A stretch of DNA of 64,000 bases, taken from assembly GCF_000463015.1 (NCBI RefSeq), contig NC_022247.1, positions 806,001 through 870,000 on the forward strand, given 5' to 3'. The translations under genes and the position numbers were made by a program. The notes beneath the pieces are model-generated. The model searched no databases. It saw only the letters and a program-made list of their open reading frames with translations, and had not been told where the DNA came from. Source of the stretch: Variovorax paradoxus B4. GTDB lineage: Bacteria > Pseudomonadota > Gammaproteobacteria > Burkholderiales > Burkholderiaceae_C. This document shows positions 1 through 15,198 of the stretch, in pieces; position 1 is the stretch's first letter, and every line of letters starts with the position of its first letter.

Positions 1-2778
<2,778 letters not shown>

Positions 2779-2799
2779 TTTGAAAAGGGAAAGAGTCTT

Positions 2800-7029
<4,230 letters not shown>

Positions 7030-7063
7030 CTGGTTAGCATCACCGGCCATGACCGGTACCCGA

Positions 7064-7098
7064 CGCCCCCCGACCGCCTCCGGTTGGGGGGCGTTTTT
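7064..7098 (+). terminator. Rho-independent terminator of rpoBC
   Basis: The arms CGCCCCCCGACCG (7064-7076) and CGGTTGGGGGGCG (7081-7093) pair over 13 bp with one G-U pair and a CCTC loop, followed directly by TTTTT and a further T-rich stretch. It sits 34 bp after the rpoC stop and before the lemA-like gene. Confidence 0.95.
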
Positions 7099-7131
7099 CT
7101 TTGAGTTTTTTATTACGAAGCGTTTTTGCCG

Positions 7132-7734
7132 ATGAGCGTGTTGCCCGATTCGATGGCCGGCTGGATCGTCGTTGCCGTGCTCCTGTTCTGGTTCGTGGGC
7201 GCATACAACCGGCTCGTGCGCCTGCGCGCGGCAGTGCTGCAGGCCTACGCCACGCTCGATGCGGCCCTTCGAAAGCAGCTGGACTTCGTCCAGGCCAGCA
7301 TCACGGCCGCCTCGCCGGAAAAAGATGCATCCAGCCATTCGTCGGCCGTGGCGCCGCTGCAGGCCGCCACCACCCAGCTTGCAACCCTGCTGGGCGCGAC
7401 CCGGCAGCATCCGCTCGACCCCGGCGGCATGGCCGCGTTGGCCACCGCACTGCAGGTGCTGATCACGGCCTGGCAGCGCCAGCACCCGGACGCAGTGACG
7501 GTTTTCGACGCCGACGGAACGCTCTCGCGGCCGGCGCCCCTGCTGCCGGCCGGCGCCAGTGCGGCATCCGGCACACTCGAACCCATGGCCTGGCCCGAGC
7601 CGTCGGCCGCGGCGGAAATTGCACGCAGCCAGTTCAACCTGGCGGTGGGGCAGTACAACGCGGCCATCGTCCAGTTTCCGGCGCTGCTGGTGGCATGGAT
7701 GGTGCGTTTGCGCCCGGCCGCGCCGCTGCTTTGA
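7132..7734 (+). CDS. LemA-family membrane-anchored protein
   Basis: The product is 200 residues. One N-terminal membrane segment (about residues 7-23, GWIVVAVLLFWFVGAYNRL) is followed by the LemA hallmark YNRLVRLR, a helical domain, and the C-terminal motif AEIARSQFNLAVGQYNAAI then FPALL, typical of LemA proteins. It is probably anchored in the inner membrane with a helical soluble domain; the biochemical role of LemA proteins is not established. The start is taken as ATG 7132; TTG 7126 would add two residues and neither has a clear ribosome site. It stands alone after the rpoC terminator and 141 bp before rsmB. The mid-region (about residues 65-140) is longer and less conserved than in typical LemA, so family membership rests mainly on the two ends. 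Confidence 0.75.
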   Translation: MSVLPDSMAGWIVVAVLLFWFVGAYNRLVRLRAAVLQAYATLDAALRKQLDFVQASITAASPEKDASSHSSAVAPLQAATTQLATLLGATRQHPLDPGGMAALATALQVLITAWQRQHPDAVTVFDADGTLSRPAPLLPAGASAASGTLEPMAWPEPSAAAEIARSQFNLAVGQYNAAIVQFPALLVAWMVRLRPAAPLL

Positions 7735-7875
7735 AGTTGTCCGGACGCCGGCGTTGCATTTTTTCTTCGTACGCTCGTGGGGCGCCGCGCTTGCCGCACG
7801 CCCGTTAACGCCCATTACCATCGCCCCAACTTGTCAGAACTACCTTCCGATCATCCCGCCGGCACGGCTGCGCCG

Positions 7876-9222
7876 ATGCAACCCCCGCTGTGGCGCCAAC
7901 TGCAGCTGACCGCGGCGGCGCTCGCGTCGATTCGCGCCGGCAGCTCGGGCACCGCCGCGTTCGACGCCGTCGAGCCCGCCATGCGCCCCGGCGTGCAGGC
8001 GCTCGGCTTCCAGGTGCTGCGCTGGCTTGGCCGCGCCGAGGCCCTGCGCCGCCATCTGGCCAAGCGCACGCCGCCACCGCTGCCCGACGCGCTCTTGTGC
8101 ACCGCATTGGCGCTGGCCTGGGATGCGCAGCACGCGCCCTACGAGCCCTTCACGCTGGTCGACCAGGCCGTCGAGGCGGCAAAGCGCAATCCCGCCACGC
8201 GCGCGCAGGCGAGCTTCATCAATGCCTGCCTGCGGCGCTTCCTGCGCGAGCGCGACGAGCTCGTGGCCGCGACCGACCATGAACCGGTGGCGCAGTGGAA
8301 CCACCCGCGCTGGTGGATCGAGCGGCTCAAGCGCGACCACCCGCGCGACTGGCAGCGGGTGCTTGCCGCCGACAACGCGCAGCCGCCGATGACGCTGCGC
8401 GTCAATCTCCGGAAGACCACCGTGCCTTCCTATCAGCTGGCGCTCCAGTCGGTGGGCCTGGCGGCCATCCGGGTGGGGGAGGCGGGGCTGCAGCTGGCGC
8501 GTGCGCGCCCGGTGCAGCAGCTGCCCGGTTTTGCCGACGGCGAATGCTCGGTGCAGGATGCCGCCGCGCAACTGGCTGCGCCACTGCTGCTCGAGGGCCT
8601 GCTGCCCGTGGCCGGGGCGGCCGGGGCGGCCGGGGCAACGCCGCTGCGCGTGCTCGACGCCTGCGCCGCCCCTGGCGGCAAGACCGCGCACCTGCTGGAA
8701 TTCGCCGGCCCGGCGGCCATCGAAGTGACGGCGCTCGAGGTCGATGCCGCCCGCAGCCGCCGCATCGACGAAACCCTGGCCCGGCTCGGCCTCTCCGCCA
8801 AGGTGGTGGTGGCCGACGCCGCGCGCCCGTCCACGTGGTGGGACGGCAAGCCTTTCGACGCCATCCTGCTCGATGCGCCCTGTACCGCCTCGGGCATTGT
8901 CCGGCGCCATCCCGATGTGCGCTGGCTGCGCCGCGAGAGCGACACCGCCCAGCTGGCGGTCCAGCAGGCGGCGCTGCTCGCGGCCCTCTGGCCCCTGGTC
9001 CGGCCCGGCGGCCGGCTGCTCTACTGCACCTGTTCCGTGTTCCGGGAAGAGGGCTCGCAACAAATCGATGCGTTTCTTGCGCACAACACCGACGCCCGAT
9101 TGGGGGCGTCGCCAGGCCATTTGCTTCCCCAAAGCGGGGCGAATGCCCGTGCCGTCCCGGACAATCCCTCAGGTGACCACGACGGCTTCTTCTACGCCCT
9201 GCTTGAAAAACGTCCGCGCTGA
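7876..9222 (+). CDS. rsmB: 16S rRNA (cytosine-967-C5)-methyltransferase RsmB
   Basis: Methylates C967 of 16S rRNA with S-adenosylmethionine. The N-terminal NusB-like helical domain covers about residues 5-140 (FINACLRRFLRER is typical). The methyltransferase domain has the SAM site VLDACAAPGGKTAHLLE, the motif IV Cys in LLDAPCTASGIVRRHPD and the catalytic-Cys motif in LLYCTCSVFREEG. With ATG 7876 it has 448 residues; an in-frame TTG at 7831 would add 15 (MSELPSDHPAGTAAP) and is a real alternative. Three tandem 9-bp GCCGGGGC(G/A) units (8611-8637) encode an Ala-Gly stretch between the two domains. Its 3' end overlaps the start of the next gene, and the order rsmB-DUF4390-NtrY-NtrX is familiar in betaproteobacteria. 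Confidence 0.93.
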   Translation: MQPPLWRQLQLTAAALASIRAGSSGTAAFDAVEPAMRPGVQALGFQVLRWLGRAEALRRHLAKRTPPPLPDALLCTALALAWDAQHAPYEPFTLVDQAVEAAKRNPATRAQASFINACLRRFLRERDELVAATDHEPVAQWNHPRWWIERLKRDHPRDWQRVLAADNAQPPMTLRVNLRKTTVPSYQLALQSVGLAAIRVGEAGLQLARARPVQQLPGFADGECSVQDAAAQLAAPLLLEGLLPVAGAAGAAGATPLRVLDACAAPGGKTAHLLEFAGPAAIEVTALEVDAARSRRIDETLARLGLSAKVVVADAARPSTWWDGKPFDAILLDAPCTASGIVRRHPDVRWLRRESDTAQLAVQQAALLAALWPLVRPGGRLLYCTCSVFREEGSQQIDAFLAHNTDARLGASPGHLLPQSGANARAVPDNPSGDHDGFFYALLEKRPR

Positions 9223-9850
9223 GGCCCGCAGGCGGCGCCTCCTGGCGCCGCTGGCCGGGCTGGTGCTGGCCTGGGCATTGCTGCTGACCTGCCTGCTCCC
9301 CATCGCGGTGGCGCAGGGGCGCGTCGTTCCATCGGTCGCCCAGATGCGCCTGGAGCAGGCCGACGACGGCGTCTATCTCACTGCGGCCGTGCAGTTCGAG
9401 CTGCCGTCGCTGGTCGAAGAGGTGCTCGACAAGGGCATTGCCATCTACTTCGTGGCCGAGGCCGAGGTCTTCCAGGAGCGCTGGTACTGGACCGACCGCA
9501 AGGTGGCGCAGGTCACGCGCCACATGCGGCTGGCCTACCAGCCGCTCACGCGCCGCTGGCGGCTCAACGTGTCGCCGGTGCCCATTACCGGCGCCGCGGG
9601 CTTCGGCGTTTCGCTGAACCAGAACTTCGACAGCCTTGCCGACGCCATGGATGCCGTCAAGCGCGTGGGCCGGCTGCGGCTGGGCGATGCGGCCGAAATC
9701 GGCGACGAGCCGCTGCACCAGGTCATGTTCCGCTTCCGGCTCGACACCTCGCAGCTGCCGCGTCCGTTCCAGATCGGCGTGGTCGGCCAGGCCGACTGGA
9801 ACATCGTGGCCGAGCGCAGCGCCAAGCTGGCGCTGGAGAAACAGCGGTGA
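9203..9850 (+). CDS. DUF4390 domain exported protein
   Basis: Conserved protein of about 215 residues with a secretion signal (basic RRRRLLAPLAG, hydrophobic LVLAWALLLTCLLPIAVAQG) and a DUF4390-type body (VYLTAAVQFELPSLVEEVLDKG, then ERWYWTDRKVAQVTRHMRLAYQ). Its function is unknown; it almost always sits between rsmB and the NtrY-like kinase. The start is uncertain. TTG 9203 gives the cleanest signal peptide and overlaps rsmB by 20 bp, while ATG 9143 would add 20 residues and overlap by 80 bp. The stop overlaps the next gene's GTG start (GTGA), so the two are probably translationally coupled. Confidence 0.8.
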   Translation: MKNVRAEARRRRLLAPLAGLVLAWALLLTCLLPIAVAQGRVVPSVAQMRLEQADDGVYLTAAVQFELPSLVEEVLDKGIAIYFVAEAEVFQERWYWTDRKVAQVTRHMRLAYQPLTRRWRLNVSPVPITGAAGFGVSLNQNFDSLADAMDAVKRVGRLRLGDAAEIGDEPLHQVMFRFRLDTSQLPRPFQIGVVGQADWNIVAERSAKLALEKQR

Positions 9851-12177
9851 GCAACAAACCGCGCAGCGGCGCGGCGGCCACACCCGCCGCACGCCGCTCG
9901 CGCGCGGTCCGCTGGGCCGTGGGCGTGGGCGCCGCGCTGGTCACGGCCATCGGCCTGGTGCTGATGTTCCTGCTGGCCCAGGCCACCAACAACCGCGCGC
10001 TGTACGAGCGCTACTACGTGCGGCTTTTCGGCATCAACGTGGTGGTGGCGGTGCTGCTGGTGCTGGTGATCGGCTGGGTCGCCTTCCGGCTGCTGCGGCG
10101 GCTGCGCCAGGGCAAGTTCGGCAGCCGCCTGCTCATCAAGCTCGCGGCCATCTTCGCGCTGGTGGGCGTGGTGCCGGGCGCGCTGGTCTACGTGGTGTCC
10201 TACCAGTTCGTCGCGCGTTCGATCGAAAGCTGGTTCGACGTCAAGGTCGAAGGCGCGCTCGACGCCGGCCTGAACCTTGGCCGCGCCACGCTCGATTCGC
10301 TCGCGGACGACCTGGCCGCCAAGACGCGCGTGGCCAGCGCCCAGCTGGTCCAGGTGCCCGATGCGAGCGCCGGCCTCGTCCTCGAGCGCATCCGCGACCA
10401 GCTCCAGGCCAGCGACGTGGTGCTCTGGACCGGCTCCGGCCAGCTGATTGCCGGCGCGGGCGCCTCGCGCTTTCAGCTCAACCCCGAACGGCCGACCACC
10501 CAGCAGCTGCGGCAGGTGCGCGCCGACCGCGCCATCGCCCACATCGAAGGCCTGGACGAAACCGCGGCGCCGGGCACCAACCTGCCGCCCGCCAGCGTGC
10601 GCGCACTCGCGATGGTGCAGCGCCCGGGCTTCGACTTCGACACGGCGCCGCGCTTCCTCCAGGTCACGCAGCCGCTGCCGCCCGCGGTGGTTGCCAACGC
10701 GCTCGCCGTGCAGGAGGCCAACCGCGAATACCAGGAGCGGGCCCTCGCCCGCGAGGGCCTGCGGCGGATGTACATCGGTACCCTCACGCTGAGCCTTTTC
10801 CTGGCCGTGTTCGGCGCCGTGCTGCTGGCGGTGCTGTTCGGCAACCAGCTCGCGCGGCCGCTGCTCGTGCTGGCGGACGGCGTGCGCCAGGTGGCCGGCG
10901 GCGACCTGCGGCCGACCGCCGTGCTGCAGGGCAAGGACGAGCTGGGCGGCCTCACGCGCTCCTTCGCCGTCATGACCCAGCAGCTGGCCGACGCCCGCGG
11001 CGCGGTCGAAAAGACCATGGGCCAGCTCGACGCCGCGCGTGCCAACCTGCAGACCATCCTGGACAACCTGACCTCCGGCGTGATCGTGCTCGACGCCAAG
11101 GGCACCATACTTTCCACCAATCCGGGCGCCACCCGCGTGCTGCGCGCGCCCCTGGCCGCCTACGAGGGCATGCCGCTCGCCCAGGTGCCCGGCCTGGCCG
11201 ACTTCGGCAACAGCGTGCAGCAGCAGTTCGACGAATTCCAGGTCGAGCGCCTGCAGCACGGCCTCGACCACTGGCAGCACGCCTTCGAGCTGCACGCCAC
11301 CGGCAACGACCTGCCGCAGCAGGACAGCGCCATCAACATCGTCGCGCGCGGTGCGGAGCTGCCGGGCGCCGCGCGGCTGCTGGTGTTCGACGACATCTCC
11401 GAAATCGTCTCCGCCCAGCGCGCGCAGGCCTGGGGCGAAGTGGCGCGCCGCCTGGCCCACGAAATCAAGAACCCGCTCACGCCCATCCAGCTCTCGGCCG
11501 AACGGCTCGAAATGAAGCTCTCCGGCAAGGTTGCGCCGCCCGAGCAGGCCGTGCTCGTCAAGTCGGTCAAGACCATCGTCGACCAGGTCGACGCCATGAA
11601 GCGGCTGGTCAACGAGTTCCGCGACTATGCCCGCCTGCCCGCGGCCGATCTCAAGCCCGTCGACCTCAACGCGCTGCTGACCGACGTGCTCCACCTCTAC
11701 AGCGCCGAGAGCTCGCCCATTGCGCTGCGCTCGGAGCTCGACGAGCGCTGCCCGCCCATCCGCGGCGACGCGCAGCAGATCCGCCAGGTCATCCACAACC
11801 TGCTGCAGAACGCGCAGGACGCCGCCGAGGCGGCCGCCAGCACCACCGGCCGGGCCGGCGAGGTTGTCATTCGCACCCGCCTGGGCGATTCGGGCCAGCG
11901 CGTGCGCCTGACCGTGCAGGACAGCGGGCCGGGTTTTGCCGAGAACATCCTGAAGCGCGCCTTCGAACCGTACGTCACCACGAAAACAAAAGGTACAGGT
12001 TTGGGGCTGGCCGTGGTCAAGAAGATCGCGGACGAACACGGTGCCCGCATCGAGCTTTCCAACCGCGTTGTCGATGGGGCTGTGGCAGGGGCGCAAGTCT
12101 CGCTATCATTCGCGCTGGCAGGCGAGCCGCAAACAGCGGTCGCTCACATTGAAGATCCGAAGTCTTCCGCCGCCTGA
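9847..12177 (+). CDS. NtrY-like membrane sensor histidine kinase
   Basis: The product has 776 residues and starts at GTG in a 4-bp overlap with the previous stop. Three to four membrane segments fill about residues 22-115, then an extracytoplasmic stretch, another membrane segment near 320-340, HAMP (about 345-395), PAS (about 400-510) and the kinase core. The H-box is RLAHEIKNPLTPIQLSAERL with phospho-acceptor His538. The N box (VIHNLLQNAQDA), G1 (DSGPGF) and G2 (GTGLGLAVVKKIADEHG) are all present, so it should be catalytically competent. The topology matches the NtrY family of nitrogen/redox sensors. Its partner is the regulator 89 bp downstream. The ligand cannot be read from the sequence. 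Confidence 0.92.
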   Translation: MSNKPRSGAAATPAARRSRAVRWAVGVGAALVTAIGLVLMFLLAQATNNRALYERYYVRLFGINVVVAVLLVLVIGWVAFRLLRRLRQGKFGSRLLIKLAAIFALVGVVPGALVYVVSYQFVARSIESWFDVKVEGALDAGLNLGRATLDSLADDLAAKTRVASAQLVQVPDASAGLVLERIRDQLQASDVVLWTGSGQLIAGAGASRFQLNPERPTTQQLRQVRADRAIAHIEGLDETAAPGTNLPPASVRALAMVQRPGFDFDTAPRFLQVTQPLPPAVVANALAVQEANREYQERALAREGLRRMYIGTLTLSLFLAVFGAVLLAVLFGNQLARPLLVLADGVRQVAGGDLRPTAVLQGKDELGGLTRSFAVMTQQLADARGAVEKTMGQLDAARANLQTILDNLTSGVIVLDAKGTILSTNPGATRVLRAPLAAYEGMPLAQVPGLADFGNSVQQQFDEFQVERLQHGLDHWQHAFELHATGNDLPQQDSAINIVARGAELPGAARLLVFDDISEIVSAQRAQAWGEVARRLAHEIKNPLTPIQLSAERLEMKLSGKVAPPEQAVLVKSVKTIVDQVDAMKRLVNEFRDYARLPAADLKPVDLNALLTDVLHLYSAESSPIALRSELDERCPPIRGDAQQIRQVIHNLLQNAQDAAEAAASTTGRAGEVVIRTRLGDSGQRVRLTVQDSGPGFAENILKRAFEPYVTTKTKGTGLGLAVVKKIADEHGARIELSNRVVDGAVAGAQVSLSFALAGEPQTAVAHIEDPKSSAA

Positions 12178-12266
12178 GCGCGAAAGAAATCCATCGCGCA
12201 GACGATGGAACGGCTGGCGGACCCTACACACATTGCAGATACCGGCGCATACAACAAGCAGCACTC

Positions 12267-12968
12267 ATGGCAAACATTCTCGTGGTCGATGACGAGCTGG
12301 GCATTAGGGACCTGCTCTTCGAAATTCTCAATGACGAAGGCCACAACGTGGAGTTGGCGGAAAACGCGGCCGAGGCACGCGCTGCGCGGCAGCGCGCACG
12401 GCCCGACCTCGTGCTGCTCGACATCTGGATGCCCGACACCGACGGCGTCACGCTGCTCAAGGAGTGGTCCACCGCCGGGCTGCTGAGCATGCCCGTCATC
12501 ATGATGAGCGGCCACGCCACCATCGATACCGCCGTCGACGCCACCCGCATCGGGGCCTTCGCGTTCCTCGAGAAACCCATCACGCTGCAGAAGCTCCTGA
12601 AGGCCGTGGAGCAGGGCCTTGCGCGCGAGAACGCCAGGCGCGCGGCGGCGGGCGTCGTGCCCCCAGCCCCTGGCATCAATCCCTCGGCCGCCATCACCAC
12701 CACCGGCGACAGCCTGCTGCTGGCGTCGCTCGCCTCCGTGCCGGTGCCCGACGCCGGACCGCAGTCGACCCAGAGCTTCGACCTCGACCGCCCGCTGCGC
12801 GACGCGCGCGACGGTTTCGAGAAGGCCTACTTCGAATTCCATCTGGCCATGGAGAACGGCTCGATGACCCGCGTGGCCGAGAAGACCGGGCTGGAGCGCA
12901 CCCACCTCTATCGCAAGCTCAAACAACTTGGCGTCGATCTTTCGAGAGGGCGCAGAAGCGCTGTATAA
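12267..12968 (+). CDS. NtrX-like response regulator without AAA+ domain
   Basis: The product has 233 residues. The receiver domain (about 1-120) has the acidic pair Asp8/Asp9, phospho-acceptor Asp52 (LVLLDIWMPD), the Thr/Ser-Ala switch (MSGHAT) and Lys in EKPIT. An Ala/Pro-rich linker (about 130-175) leads to a Fis-type DNA-binding helix-turn-helix at the C terminus (GSMTRVAEKTGLERTHLYRKL). Classical NtrX and NtrC carry a sigma-54-activating AAA+ ATPase between these parts; it is absent here, so this protein cannot activate sigma-54 in the usual way. It pairs with the upstream kinase. The TAA stop lies inside the -10 box of the tRNA-Phe promoter. Confidence 0.92.
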   Translation: MANILVVDDELGIRDLLFEILNDEGHNVELAENAAEARAARQRARPDLVLLDIWMPDTDGVTLLKEWSTAGLLSMPVIMMSGHATIDTAVDATRIGAFAFLEKPITLQKLLKAVEQGLARENARRAAAGVVPPAPGINPSAAITTTGDSLLLASLASVPVPDAGPQSTQSFDLDRPLRDARDGFEKAYFEFHLAMENGSMTRVAEKTGLERTHLYRKLKQLGVDLSRGRRSAV

Positions 12969-12969
12969 T
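12941..12969 (+). promoter_or_regulatory. Predicted sigma-70 promoter of tRNA-Phe
   Basis: A perfect TATAAT (12964-12969) lies 17 bp after TTCGAG (12941-12946), a partial -35 match, and 17 bp before the mature tRNA. The promoter overlaps the last codons and stop of the response-regulator gene. Confidence 0.7.
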
Positions 12970-12986
12970 TTAAGGCTGCACACCAA

Positions 12987-13062
12987 GGCCCGGTAGCTCA
13001 GTTGGTAGAGCAGCGGATTGAAAATCCGCGTGTCGGTGGTTCGATTCCGCCCCAGGCCACCA
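12987..13062 (+). tRNA. tRNA-Phe (GAA), CCA encoded
   Basis: A 76-nt cloverleaf. The D-arm region is AGCTCAGTTGGTAGAGC. The anticodon stem GCGGA/TCCGC encloses TTGAAAA with anticodon GAA. The T-arm GGTGG/CCGCC has loop TTCGATT, and CCA is encoded at the 3' end. The acceptor stem GGCCCGG against CCAGGCC leaves a C5-A68 mismatch at base 13054, where a G would pair perfectly. Integrase-like sequence starts 172 bp downstream, so the 3' end was probably rewritten by an integrating element that uses this gene as its attachment site. Confidence 0.97.
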
Positions 13063-13233
13063 TTTTCTTTCTCGGTAGATCCCAAGTCAGCTCAAAAGCC
13101 CTTGTACATCAAGGACTTAGCCTCAAAAAGGCGGCTCAAGCGGCATCACCGAATCTCACAAAGTCCCGTTCTTGCGCGTACCCCACGGTGTACCCCAGAC
13201 TGCTTTTCAATCGCAGTCGATTTTGGGTACACC

Positions 13234-13678
13234 ATGGGGCAACTCAACGAGCTTCAGATCAAGGCGGCAGCGCCGCGCAACAAGGAATATTTGCTGGCGG
13301 ACGGCGACGGTCTCTACCTTCGCGTGCGGCCGACCGGCAAGCGTGGGTTTATCGCTACAAGCGGCATGGCAAGGAGGCCAAGCTCAGCATCGGGCACTAC
13401 CCGGCGGTGACGCTTGCGGCGGCGCGCAGGAAGGCGCGTGCCGAAGCCGAGAAGCGCGCCGAAGGCGTGGACCCACGGGAGGCGCGGCGCGTGGAGGAGG
13501 AGCGCAATCGCGTTGCACGCCTCAATGCTGTTGGCGCCGGCCGAAACTTGACCGCCGGGGCGGTTCATACTGCCCGCGAACAGCTCGCAGAGCTGGTTCG
13601 CATCCACTACCCCTACCACCCGCGCGTTGGTCTCGACGCCGAGGTTCTGGGGCGGTCTCGTTCGGGAGAGGAGCTCTG
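13234..13678 (+). pseudogene. Truncated, frameshifted P4-type tyrosine integrase
   Basis: Starting at ATG 13234 the frame encodes MGQLNELQIKAAAPRNKEY then LADGDGLYLRVRPTGK, the N-terminal arm-binding (DUF4102-like) domain of P4/CP4-57 integrases. At about 13341 the match jumps one frame (a missing G gives AAG-CGTGG instead of AAG-GCG-TGG) and continues as AWVYRYKRHGKEAKLSIGHY and YPAVTLAAARRKARAEAEKR to about 13530. After ARLNA the match is lost, and the core-binding and catalytic domains (Arg...His-x-x-Arg...Tyr) are absent. With its position beside tRNA-Phe this marks an old island boundary. The stop at 13678 belongs to unrelated sequence. Confidence 0.85.
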
Positions 13679-14061
13679 AGACGGGACAACCTAGCAGGAC
13701 TTTCCATCGGGCCGTCTTTGGCATCCGCTGAATCCAATCGTTGGATGTCAGTCTTGATTCTCTGAATTCAGCCCCGACTTTGACTGCGCCAGGTCGAGAG
13801 CAGCAGTACCCGATCGCAAGCAGCGGACGTTCAAGATGCCGCCTGCAGCGGTACGCCGCCAATATTGGAGCTGTCCCCCTCAAATCAGCTGTCGGGCCGG
13901 CAAGATTGCCGGAACTCGGATGATTGCTGCGGGGCAGGCACCGTGAGGTCAAGCTGCGGCCACAGCCGACAGCAATCGCTGCATTGCGGACGCCAGAGGT
14001 AGTTTTGCCCGGCCAAACGCTATCGCGACGCCGTGCAATTGAGCCGGCCCGACCCTCAGCT
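13679..14061. other. Gene-free remnant sequence of the island
   Basis: No open frame here has recognisable protein character on either strand. Base composition is lower in GC and less codon-structured than the flanks. It reads as decayed mobile or intergenic DNA between the integrase remnant and the XRE gene. Confidence 0.5.
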
Positions 14062-14328
14062 TCAATGTGCGCGTACAGGAGTCTGGCGAATCTTGGTACC
14101 CAAGAATTTGTCCAAGGTACTCCCGGCTTTCACACCACAGGCGGAACACCAGCTTGCAAAGAGCAAGACGTCCAGAAAGTTCTCGCCACGTTCAATTTTT
14201 GAAATGTATGACTGCCCTACGCGAAGTGCGCTTGCCAACTGAGCTTGTGTGAGCCCCGCTTCCAACCGCAAGCTGCGCAGTAGAGAGCGGAGTTCCTCAT
14301 ATTTGGCATCGTAGAGCGAAACGGACAT
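14062..14328 (-). CDS. Small XRE-family HTH repressor
   Basis: The product has 88 residues and is essentially one Cro/CI-type helix-turn-helix domain: LRSLRLEAGLTQAQLASAL then RVGQSYISKIERGE, with the usual Gln-rich recognition pattern. The C-terminal segment (LLFASWCSACGVKAGSTLDK) is short and carries no effector domain. It is probably a dimeric DNA-binding repressor. Start ATG 14328 faces a 94-bp region shared with the divergent HTH-cupin gene, so it may control itself and that neighbour. It is typical cargo of an integrated element; codon use is less GC-biased than in the chromosomal genes around it. Confidence 0.78.
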   Translation of the reverse strand: MSVSLYDAKYEELRSLLRSLRLEAGLTQAQLASALRVGQSYISKIERGENFLDVLLFASWCSACGVKAGSTLDKFLGTKIRQTPVRAH

Positions 14329-14422
14329 CCATCAATCGTTAAGTCTCTTTCGGAATAGTCGTAAACAGACTAGAATCAACTGCTCTAGCTGAGACTTCTC
14401 CATCGTCGGCGAGTTGTTCCAC

Positions 14423-15094
14423 ATGCCCAATCGAACGTTTGCGTCTCCGCTCCCTAGTGCACGGCCCTTGCGTCTGCCGGTGTCGGTGACGCGCGCCCGC
14501 CCGCGACGGTCCGCACCTGTCGTGCGCAGCCTGTCCGCGGCGCGCATCGGCGCACAGGTCAGGGCGCTTCGCATGGCGGCCGAGGTGTCTGGCGGCGAAC
14601 TGGCCAAGACCTCGGGGATTTCTGCCTCGATGCTTTCTCGCATCGAGCGCGGTCTGGTCTCGCCGTCGGTGGAGACCTTGGAGCGCCTCGCGCAGGGCCT
14701 GCATGTGCCGACCTCACGCTTCTTCAGTGATCAGGCGCGGCGTACTGACTTTTGCCATGTGCGTGCAGGACATGGTGTCTTGGTCGATCGCATCGGTGCG
14801 GTGGCGGACTACCGCTATGAGCTGTTGGGCCATCTGCTGTCGGGCAACCTGTTCGTCGAGCCCTATCTGGTCGCGTTGCTACCCGGCGCCGATCCCTACG
14901 TGACCTTCCAACATCCGGGCCTCAAGTTTCTGTACTTCCTGTCCGGGGAGGTCACCTACCGATACGGCGCCAAGTCGGTTGCGGTTGGGGCAGGGGACGC
15001 GCTGCTGTTCGATGCGACCGCACTGCATGGGATCGAAGCCATTCAGAACGGGCCGGTGTCGTACCTGTCAGTGGTGTTCACGCTGCGAGAGTAG
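14423..15094 (+). CDS. HTH-XRE/cupin transcriptional regulator
   Basis: The product has 223 residues. A basic, poorly conserved N-terminal stretch (about 1-40) precedes an XRE helix-turn-helix (about 42-100; GGELAKTSGISASMLSRIER) and a C-terminal cupin_2 barrel (about 140-220; FLYFLSGEVTYRYGAKS then GDALLFDATALHGIE). This matches the MerR-unrelated XRE-cupin family that senses small ligands and regulates catabolic or detoxification genes. ATG 14423 is chosen over TTG 14414. It is divergent from the small XRE gene. The next downstream gene on the same strand is 485 bp away, so the target is not obvious. Confidence 0.85.
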   Translation: MPNRTFASPLPSARPLRLPVSVTRARPRRSAPVVRSLSAARIGAQVRALRMAAEVSGGELAKTSGISASMLSRIERGLVSPSVETLERLAQGLHVPTSRFFSDQARRTDFCHVRAGHGVLVDRIGAVADYRYELLGHLLSGNLFVEPYLVALLPGADPYVTFQHPGLKFLYFLSGEVTYRYGAKSVAVGAGDALLFDATALHGIEAIQNGPVSYLSVVFTLRE

Positions 15095-15198
15095 GCTGTT
15101 CTTGGCGGGACTGCCGCGCAGCGGTGCGACGCGGATGCCCATTCGATGGGCCCCCCCGAATTCGCTACGTGCCGAATTCCCCTCTCTGTCCGGCTCTA

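Noticed and set aside
13018..13410. Open frame running from inside the tRNA into the integrase region
   Set aside because: Its first part translates tRNA and intergenic DNA; only the piece from 13234 has integrase character, so that is where the remnant is placed.
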